A program made the position numbers and the translations under genes. A stretch of DNA of 11,143 nt from JBOHCT01 sp050699055 (GTDB taxonomy: Bacteria > Actinomycetota > Actinomycetes > Streptosporangiales > JBOHCT01). The DNA lies in assembly GCA_050699055.1 (NCBI GenBank), contig JBOHCT010000143.1, forward strand, positions 1 through 11,143, read 5' to 3'. The stretch's first letter is position 1, and every line of letters starts with the position of its first letter. Shown one piece after another: positions 5,580-11,143 of this stretch. A model generated the notes under the pieces. The model searched no databases. It was not told the origin of the DNA and worked only from the letters and a program-made list of their open reading frames with translations.

Positions 5580-7430
5580 ATGACGGAGCCCACGCGGATC
5601 GGCCTCGGGCAGTTCGAGGCGGCGGATCGACACCTTCGGCGCAGCATGAGCCTGACGCAGCTGCTGTTTCTCGGGGTCAGCGCGCAGATCGGCTCGGGCT
5701 GGCTGTTCGCGGTGCTGGCCGCCGCCGGGATCGCGGGTCCCGCGGCCGCCGTCTCCTGGATCGTCGCGTGCATCCTGATCGGGCTCATCGCTCTGGCGTT
5801 CGCCGAGATCAGCGGCATGCTGCCGCGTTCCGGCGCGATCGTGCGCTACCCGTACCTCACCCATGGCGCGTTCAGCGGCTGGATCATCGGCTGGGCGTAC
5901 TGGCTGTCCGCGGTCTCCATCCCCCCGATCGAGGCGGAGGCGGTCCTCACCTACGTGGGCGGCCGGTTCCCGCAGGCGGGGCTGCTGTCGACGCAGAAGG
6001 GCGTCACGGTCCTGTCCTGGCCGGTCGGTATCGGCGCCGGTGTCGGGCTGATGCTCGTGTTCTTCTGCCTGAACTACTTCGGCGCGAGGTTCCTGAGCGA
6101 GTCCAACCGCTGGGTGACGATCTGGAAGCTGCTCATCCCCACCCTGACGTTCTGCTTCCTCTTCGCCGTCTTCGACAGCGGCAACTACACGTCGTTCGGC
6201 GGCATCGCGCCGTTCGGGGCGGCGCCGGTCTTCCACGCGATCTCCACGTCCGGGATCATCTTCTCGCTCATCGGGTTCAGGCAGGCCCTCGACTACGGCG
6301 GCGAGGTCCGCAACCCGCAGCGCAACATCCCGATCGCGACGTGGGGCTCGATCGCGATACCGCTGGTCATCTATACCGCCCTGCAGCTCGCCTTCGTCGG
6401 CTCGATCGACTGGGGGGACATGGGGCTGAACCCGGGAAGCTGGGGTGACCTCGTCACCAGCAGCTGGGCGAGCGGGCCGTTCTTCAAGGCGCTCGACGCG
6501 ACGGGCGTCGCCGCCTTCGCCGCCTTCGGCACCGTCCTGCTGATCGATGCCGGCATCTCACCGGGCGCGACCGGCTGGGTGTACCTCGGCACATCCACCC
6601 GCACCGCGTACGGCCTGTCCATCCACGGCAACGCCCCCCGGCCCTTCCAGCTGATGAACCGCTTCGGCATCCCCTGGCTCGCGCTGCTCGGCTCCGCCGT
6701 GATCGGCTGCCTGTTCTACATCCCCGCGCCGAGCTGGTATCAGCTGGTGGGTTTCATCAGCGCGGCCGCTGTCCTCACCTTCATTACCGGCGGGGTCGGC
6801 CTGCCTGTCCTGCGCCGCACCGCCCCCGAGCTCGCCCGGCCGTTCCGGCTCGGCTGGGCGGCGTTCTGGGCGCCGATCGGCTACCTCGCGGCGGTCCTGA
6901 TCCTGTACTGGTGGGGGTTCGCGATCCTCGCCAACGTCTTCGCCGCCACCTTCGTCGGACTCCCGCTCTTCGCGTGGTACCTCGCGTGGAAGCGTGGATG
7001 GGTCAGCCCGGCCGCGGGAGGGGTCCTCGGCGCCGTCTTCCTCGGCGCGTGGATCTACGTCAACGATCGCGGCGGCTGGGTTCTCACGGCCAGCGGCAGC
7101 CAGCGCCCTGGGAGCTGGCCGTTCCCGGTCTACGACATCGCCTTCTCGGCGGCCGTCGTGTTCTTCTGTGCGGCGCTGTGGGTGCTGTCCAAGGCCGAGG
7201 GACGCCGTCACATCGAGCGGACGGGGTGGTTGATCTGGCTCATCCTGGCGACGTTCCCGCTGTCGTACTACGGCTTCTACGGCCCGCTCGATCACGCGCC
7301 CATCGGATTCCCGTGGGGGACGTTGATCGAGATCGGGATCGGCCTGGTCGGCTACGCCTGGGGCGTGCGCAGCGGCTTCGCGACCGACGAGATCCGTTCG
7401 ATCGTGGAGGGGTCGAAGGCGATCAGCTGA
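5580..7430 (+). CDS. APC-superfamily amino acid permease (large, about 14 membrane segments)
   Basis: The 616-residue product is a polytopic membrane protein with roughly 14 hydrophobic segments. The first helix carries the family-typical unwound segment AQIGSGWLF (residues 35-43). The loop GGEVRNPQRNIP is the APC consensus after the sixth helix. The overall look resembles the aspartate-proton symporter group (B. subtilis YveA type), so an acidic amino acid is a possible substrate, though this is inference from memory. It is longer than the usual 450-520 residues because of extra membrane segments in the last 150. ATG 5580 is chosen over an in-frame GTG at 5556 because AGGAGG (5568-5573) sits six bases before it. 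It stands 93 bases after the metal transporter gene, so it is probably a separate unit. Its 3' end overlaps the convergent acetyltransferase by 8 bases. Its proximity to gltB may reflect shared glutamate physiology. Confidence 0.88.
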   Translation: MTEPTRIGLGQFEAADRHLRRSMSLTQLLFLGVSAQIGSGWLFAVLAAAGIAGPAAAVSWIVACILIGLIALAFAEISGMLPRSGAIVRYPYLTHGAFSGWIIGWAYWLSAVSIPPIEAEAVLTYVGGRFPQAGLLSTQKGVTVLSWPVGIGAGVGLMLVFFCLNYFGARFLSESNRWVTIWKLLIPTLTFCFLFAVFDSGNYTSFGGIAPFGAAPVFHAISTSGIIFSLIGFRQALDYGGEVRNPQRNIPIATWGSIAIPLVIYTALQLAFVGSIDWGDMGLNPGSWGDLVTSSWASGPFFKALDATGVAAFAAFGTVLLIDAGISPGATGWVYLGTSTRTAYGLSIHGNAPRPFQLMNRFGIPWLALLGSAVIGCLFYIPAPSWYQLVGFISAAAVLTFITGGVGLPVLRRTAPELARPFRLGWAAFWAPIGYLAAVLILYWWGFAILANVFAATFVGLPLFAWYLAWKRGWVSPAAGGVLGAVFLGAWIYVNDRGGWVLTASGSQRPGSWPFPVYDIAFSAAVVFFCAALWVLSKAEGRRHIERTGWLIWLILATFPLSYYGFYGPLDHAPIGFPWGTLIEIGIGLVGYAWGVRSGFATDEIRSIVEGSKAIS

Positions 7431-7959
7431 CGACCTGGCTGCGGCGTTCGAGGAGCAGGACGTCACGCCAGCGGCCGCGGTGGCGCGCTATCCGCTCACG
7501 GATTCCAACGATGCGGAAGCCGTGCGCGCGGTGGAGCGCCACACTGGCGATGTTCTCGGGGAAGATACCGGTCTCGATGGTCCAGAGCCCGGCCTCCTCC
7601 GTGGAGTGGATAAGACCCTTGAGCAGGGCGGAGCCCACGCCGCGGCCCCTAGCCCGCGGATGGACGTACAGGCTGTGTTCCACGACACCGGCATACACGC
7701 GCCGCGCGCTGACCGAAGCGACCGCGACCCAGCCGACGACCCGCCCATGCCCCTGCTCCACCGCCACGAGTCGGTGATGAGGCAGGTGGGTGGCGTCCCA
7801 CGTCTCCCAGTCGGGAGCGGTGGTCTCGAAGCTGGCGTCGCCGGTGTCCAGGCCCGCCTGGTAGATCGCGAGCACCTCCTCGGCGTACGCCTGGGTCATC
7901 GGCACAATCGCGACCTCACGGGTGCTGCGGGCGAGGTCGTTCGTCGCGGTCACGGTCAT
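7423..7959 (-). CDS. GNAT-family N-acetyltransferase (phosphinothricin acetyltransferase-like)
   Basis: The 178-residue product is a single GNAT domain that transfers acetyl from acetyl-CoA to an amine. The acetyl-CoA signature R-x-x-G-x-G is RGRGVG (104-109), preceded by the strand VVEHSLYVHP. The later segments IETGIFPENIASVALHRAHGF and IGIRERIA-like residues (here IVGIRERIARH) follow the layout of the Pat/Bar/YncA subgroup, which acetylates phosphinothricin, methionine sulfoximine and related glutamate analogues. The true substrate is unknown, and many such genes have housekeeping roles. The start ATG at 7957-7959 gives a normal length; an upstream ATG at 8029-8031 would add 24 atypical residues and run into the divergent promoter region. 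No Shine-Dalgarno is obvious, so the mRNA may be leaderless. The gene is convergent and overlapping with the APC permease and divergent from gltB. Confidence 0.85.
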   Translation of the reverse strand: MTVTATNDLARSTREVAIVPMTQAYAEEVLAIYQAGLDTGDASFETTAPDWETWDATHLPHHRLVAVEQGHGRVVGWVAVASVSARRVYAGVVEHSLYVHPRARGRGVGSALLKGLIHSTEEAGLWTIETGIFPENIASVALHRAHGFRIVGIRERIARHRGRWRDVLLLERRSQVVS

Positions 7960-7966
7960 ACCGTAC

Positions 7967-7990
7967 GCATACGACACGTGACTCGTACGC
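7967..7990. promoter_or_regulatory. Inverted repeat upstream of the acetyltransferase (possible operator)
   Basis: GCATACGA (7967-7974) and TCGTACGC (7983-7990) are inverted repeats matching at 7 of 8 positions around CACGTGAC, which contains the palindrome CACGTG. The site begins eight bases before the chosen start of the - strand gene, where a repressor could block its promoter. It could also serve gltB. No regulator gene is next to it, so its binding protein is unknown. Confidence 0.3.
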
Positions 7991-8055
7991 GAAATCGTGC
8001 TGTGTCGCCGTGGCGGGTGCAAAACGGGCATTACAGGTCGGTCGAGCCCCTCGTG

Positions 8056-8061
8056 TATCCT
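8056..8061 (+). promoter_or_regulatory. Possible -10 box (TATCCT) of gltB
   Basis: TATCCT fits a TANNNT -10 hexamer. The best upstream partner is TACAGG at 8032-8037 with an 18-base gap, only weakly like a -35. Transcription would start near 8068, leaving a leader of about 70 bases that contains the hairpin at 8087-8129. The remaining sequence in 7960-8138 shows no gene. Confidence 0.3.
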
Positions 8062-8086
8062 GGCGTAGCTACCGCAGCAGGGCCGA

Positions 8087-8129
8087 CGTCGTCCCTATGC
8101 GGGTACCACGTACCGCAGACGAGACGACG
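8087..8129 (+). promoter_or_regulatory. Two-part hairpin in the gltB leader reaching the ribosome binding site
   Basis: CGTCGTC (8087-8093) pairs with GACGACG (8123-8129). Inside it, TGC (8098-8100) plus GGTAC (8102-8106) pair with GTACC (8110-8114) plus GCA (8115-8117) around a CAC loop, with G8101 bulged. The outer stem ends on the first G of the gltB Shine-Dalgarno GGGAGAG (8129-8135). A structured leader or a DNA operator (GGTAC-CAC-GTACC) are both possible. Found by eye, not folded. Confidence 0.4.
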
Positions 8130-8138
8130 GGAGAGCCG

Positions 8139-11100
8139 GTGCCCAACGGTAGATACACCACGCCTCCCGGGCTGTACGACGCTCGCCACGAACACGACTC
8201 CTGCGGCGTCGCCTTCGTCGCTGACCTGTCCGGTCGCCGCGACCATACCGTTGTCGCGAAGGCACTGACGGCGCTGCGGAACCTGGAGCACCGCGGTGCC
8301 AAGGGCAGCGAGCCCGACACGGGCGACGGCGCCGGCGTCCTCACCCAGGTTCCTGACGACCTCTTCCGCGCCTCGGTCGAGTTCGCCCTGCCGGAGCCGG
8401 CCGCGTACGCGGTCGGCACGGCCTTTCTTCCCACCGACGATGACTCCCGAGCCGCGGCGATCGCGGTGGTCGAGCGCGTCGCGCGGGAGGAGAGCCTCAC
8501 TGTCCTCGGCTGGCGCGACGTGCCCGTCGATGCGAGCGTGCCCGGGCCGGGTGCGTGTCGGGTCATGCCTCACCTGCGCCAGCTCTTCGTCGCCAGGGGT
8601 GACGGCGTCGCCGGCATGCCGCTCGAGCGCAGCGTCTTCTGCTGCCGGAAGCGGGCGGAGCACGAGGCCGACGTGTACTTTCCGAGCCTGTCGTCCCGGA
8701 CGATCGTGTACAAGGGCATGTTGACCGCGCCGCAGCTCGAGCCCTTCTACCCCGATCTTCGCGACGACCGGTTCCGTACGTCGCTCGCGCTGGTCCACTC
8801 ACGCTTCTCCACCAACACGTTCCCGTCGTGGCCGCTGGCGCATCCGTACCGCTACGTCGCGCACAACGGCGAGATCAACACCCTGCGCGGCAACCGCAAC
8901 TGGATGCGTGCGCGGGAGAGCCTGCTCGCCACCGGCCTCATTCCTGGCGAGCTCGAGCGTTTGTACCCGGTGGTGACGCCCGACGCGAGCGACTCCGCGT
9001 CGTTCGACGAGGTGCTCGAGCTGCTGCACATGGGCGGCCGCTCGCTGCCGCACGCGGTGCTGATGATGATCCCCGAGGCGTGGGAGAACCACGCCGAGAT
9101 GGACCCCGCGCGGCGGGCGTTCTACGAGTACCACGCGACCGTGATGGAGCCGTGGGACGGGCCCGCTCTCGTGGCGTTCACCGACGGCACGCGGATCGGC
9201 GCGGTGCTCGACCGCAACGGCCTGCGACCCGGCCGCTACTGGATCACCGAGGACGGCGTGGTCGTGCTCGCCAGCGAGGTTGGCGTCCTCGACCTCGACC
9301 CGTCCACGATCGTGCGGAAAGGGCGGCTGCAGCCCGGTCGCATGTTCCTCGTCGACACCGCCGCCGGCCGTGTGATCGACGACGATGCCATCAAGGCCGA
9401 GCTCGCGGGTGAGCGTCCGTACGCCGACCGGCTGCGGAGCGGCCTGACTCGCCTGGCCGACCTCCCCCGGGCCGATCGTGAGGTCGTTTCCCACGCCTCG
9501 CTCGCCCGGCGCCAGCAGGTGTTCGGCTATACCGACGAGGAGCTGCGCGTGCTCCTCGCGCCAATGGCGGCCAGCGGCGCGGAGCCGGTCGGATCCATGG
9601 GCAACGACGCTCCGCTCGCCGTGCTCTCCGGTCGGCCGAGGCTGGTGTTCGACTACTTCGTCCAGCTTTTCGCCCAGGTCACGAACCCTCCCTTGGACGC
9701 GATCCGTGAAGAGCTCGTGACCTCGCTGCAGACGAGGCTGGGGGCCGAGGACAACCTCCTCGATCCGGGCCCGGCGGCGTGCCGCCAGCTCGTCCTGCCG
9801 TTCCCGGTGCTCGACAACGACGACCTCGCCAAGATCATGCATGTCGACGTCCCCGATTTCCATGCGGTGACGGTGCAGGGGCTCTTCGACGTCTCCGGCG
9901 GGGGAGAGGCACTGTCGGCCCGTCTCGACGAGATCTGCGCCGAGGTGTCGCGGGCCATCGTCGACGGCGCGCGGATCGTGGTGCTGTCTGACCGCGGCGC
10001 CACGGCAGACCTGGCACCGATCCCGTCGCTGCTGCTCACCGGCGCGATCCACCATCATCTCGTGCGTGAGAAGACACGGACGAAGGTCGGTCTCGTCGTC
10101 GAGGCCGGCGACGTACGCGAGGTGCACCACGTCGCCCTCCTTGTGGGCTACGGCGCGGCGGCCGTCAACCCGTACCTGGCGATGGCGACGGTCGAGGACA
10201 TGGCGCGGACCGGCGCCGTCGACGTCACCCCGGAAGAGGCACCGCGCGGGCTCATCAAGGCACTCGGCAAGGGGGTGCTCAAGGTGATGTCGAAGATGGG
10301 CGTCTCGACGGTCGCGTCGTACACGGGCGCCCAGATCTTCGAAGCGGTCGGGCTCGGCCCCGAGGTGGTCGAGCGGTGCTTCGCGGGTACCACGTCCCGG
10401 CTCGCCGGGGTGGGCTTCGACCAGCTTGCCCGCGAGATCGCCGAACGCCACCGCCGCGCCTTTCCCGCCGACGACGTGCGGCCGCACCACCGCACCCTCG
10501 ACGTCGGCGGCGACTACCAGTGGCGGCGCGAGGGGGAGCCACACCTGTTCAACCCGCAGACCGTGTTCAAGCTGCAGCACTCGACCCGCCAGCGCAGGTA
10601 CGAGATCTTCAAGGAGTACACCGGCCTGGTCGACGAGCAGTCGGAGCGGCTGATGACCCTCCGCGGGCTCTTCGACCTGCGCGAGGGGCTGCGCGAGCCG
10701 GTTCCGATCGAGGAGGTCGAGCCGGTCTCCGAGATCGTGCGGCGCTTCGCGACCGGCGCGATCTCGTACGGTTCCATCTCCAAGGAGGCCCACGAGACCC
10801 TCGCGATCGCGATGAACCGTATCGGCGGCAAGTCCAACACGGGCGAGGGCGGCGAGGACGCCGACAGGTACGCGGCCGACGTGAACGGCGACCTGCGGCG
10901 TTCCGCGATCAAGCAGGTGGCGTCCGGACGGTTCGGGGTGACGAGCGAGTACCTCGTCAACGCCGACGACCTGCAGATCAAGATGGCGCAGGGGGCCAAG
11001 CCGGGAGAGGGCGGCCAGCTGCCGGGGCACAAGGTCTATCCCTGGATCGCGAAAACCCGGTACTCCACACCCGGCGTCGGGCTGATCTCGCCGCCCCCGC

Positions 11101-11143
11101 ACCACGACATCTACTCGATCGAGGACCTCGCTCAGCTCATCCA
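8139..11143 (+). CDS. gltB: Glutamate synthase large (alpha) subunit, N-terminal two thirds (partial)
   Basis: GltB makes two glutamates from glutamine and 2-oxoglutarate in the cytoplasm, with electrons from the GltD subunit. The frame is uninterrupted for 1001 codons to the window edge. After a 21-residue propeptide, Cys22 in HDSCGVAF is the expected N-terminal nucleophile of the class II glutaminase domain. Supporting motifs are LEHRGAKG, HSRFSTNTFPSW, HNGEINTLRGNRNWM (Asn243, Gly244) and DRNGLRPGR. The central domain is marked by TNPPLDAIREE near residue 516. The FMN-binding synthase domain begins near residue 871 (ATGAISYGSIS) and includes GGKSNTGEGGED near 897 and a GQLPGHKV segment. 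The iron-sulfur cysteines and the C-terminal domain lie beyond the window. The start is GTG 8139 with GGGAGAG at 8129-8135, a close spacing. gltD would be expected downstream. It is divergent from the acetyltransferase. Confidence 0.97.
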   Translation, partial: MPNGRYTTPPGLYDARHEHDSCGVAFVADLSGRRDHTVVAKALTALRNLEHRGAKGSEPDTGDGAGVLTQVPDDLFRASVEFALPEPAAYAVGTAFLPTDDDSRAAAIAVVERVAREESLTVLGWRDVPVDASVPGPGACRVMPHLRQLFVARGDGVAGMPLERSVFCCRKRAEHEADVYFPSLSSRTIVYKGMLTAPQLEPFYPDLRDDRFRTSLALVHSRFSTNTFPSWPLAHPYRYVAHNGEINTLRGNRNWMRARESLLATGLIPGELERLYPVVTPDASDSASFDEVLELLHMGGRSLPHAVLMMIPEAWENHAEMDPARRAFYEYHATVMEPWDGPALVAFTDGTRIGAVLDRNGLRPGRYWITEDGVVVLASEVGVLDLDPSTIVRKGRLQPGRMFLVDTAAGRVIDDDAIKAELAGERPYADRLRSGLTRLADLPRADREVVSHASLARRQQVFGYTDEELRVLLAPMAASGAEPVGSMGNDAPLAVLSGRPRLVFDYFVQLFAQVTNPPLDAIREELVTSLQTRLGAEDNLLDPGPAACRQLVLPFPVLDNDDLAKIMHVDVPDFHAVTVQGLFDVSGGGEALSARLDEICAEVSRAIVDGARIVVLSDRGATADLAPIPSLLLTGAIHHHLVREKTRTKVGLVVEAGDVREVHHVALLVGYGAAAVNPYLAMATVEDMARTGAVDVTPEEAPRGLIKALGKGVLKVMSKMGVSTVASYTGAQIFEAVGLGPEVVERCFAGTTSRLAGVGFDQLAREIAERHRRAFPADDVRPHHRTLDVGGDYQWRREGEPHLFNPQTVFKLQHSTRQRRYEIFKEYTGLVDEQSERLMTLRGLFDLREGLREPVPIEEVEPVSEIVRRFATGAISYGSISKEAHETLAIAMNRIGGKSNTGEGGEDADRYAADVNGDLRRSAIKQVASGRFGVTSEYLVNADDLQIKMAQGAKPGEGGQLPGHKVYPWIAKTRYSTPGVGLISPPPHHDIYSIEDLAQLI

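Noticed and set aside
4670..6448. 592-codon + strand frame across the metal transporter and permease
   Set aside because: Arg/Gly/Pro-rich shadow of two well-supported genes in other frames.
7978..7995. GlnR-type box (GTnAC-n6-GAAAC) before gltB
   Set aside because: GTGAC and GAAAT are present but separated by 8 rather than 6 bases, and the second half-site is imperfect.
7480..8268. 262-codon + strand frame opposite the acetyltransferase
   Set aside because: Antisense to a clear GNAT gene and running into gltB; no motif seen.
8799..11105. 768-codon open frame on the - strand
   Set aside because: It is the complement of gltB, open only because of third-position G/C bias; its translation shows no recognisable domain and gltB is well supported.
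1..11143. Insertion sequences, phage genes, CRISPR arrays or tRNA genes
   Set aside because: No transposase, integrase, regularly spaced repeats or cloverleaf was seen on either strand; apart from the trp junctions the region looks like ordinary core genome.

Overview
The window reads as a chromosomal segment of a high-GC actinomycete. The evidence is the strong G/C bias at third codon positions, frequent GTG starts, 4-base stop/start overlaps and gene content. The order trpC-trpB-trpA, a thioredoxin-like protein, lgt and then gltB is a neighbourhood I associate with Streptomyces and related mycelial actinomycetes. I cannot name the genus. Almost all of the window is ordinary core metabolism; the unusual material lies in the junctions of the trp operon.

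Positions 1-2264 are the end of a trp operon on the + strand: the last 13 codons of trpC, then trpB and trpA, which make the two subunits of tryptophan synthase. The trpC-trpB and trpB-trpA junctions hold two related, unlisted small reading frames (39-125, 28 codons; 1321-1455, 44 codons). Each begins on the stop codon of the gene before it and ends on the start codon of the gene after it, in both cases through GTGA overlaps. Each contains a 5' CCTCC/GGTG segment able to pair with the downstream GGAGG/CACC that carries the Shine-Dalgarno of trpB or trpA. I read them as matched translational-coupling cassettes, possibly also encoding real microproteins. This is the main novel candidate in the window.

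Positions 2410-5486 form a second co-directional cluster: a MauE/DoxX-type membrane protein, a membrane-anchored DsbA-like thioredoxin-fold protein with a CPIC motif, prolipoprotein diacylglyceryl transferase (lgt), and a VIT/CCC1-type metal transporter. Stops and starts overlap between the first two genes and between the last two. The theme is the cell envelope: extracytoplasmic thiol chemistry, lipoprotein maturation and metal export. A nested inverted repeat after trpA may separate it from the trp operon.

Positions 5580-7430 encode a large APC-family amino acid permease. It meets, tail to tail with an 8-base overlap, a GNAT acetyltransferase on the - strand (7423-7959). The 179-base divergent gap 7960-8138 holds an inverted repeat near the acetyltransferase start, a possible promoter, and a two-part hairpin reaching the ribosome binding site of gltB. 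gltB, the large subunit of glutamate synthase, runs off the right edge (8139-11143, first 1001 codons). No tRNA, rRNA, insertion sequence, phage gene or CRISPR array was seen.
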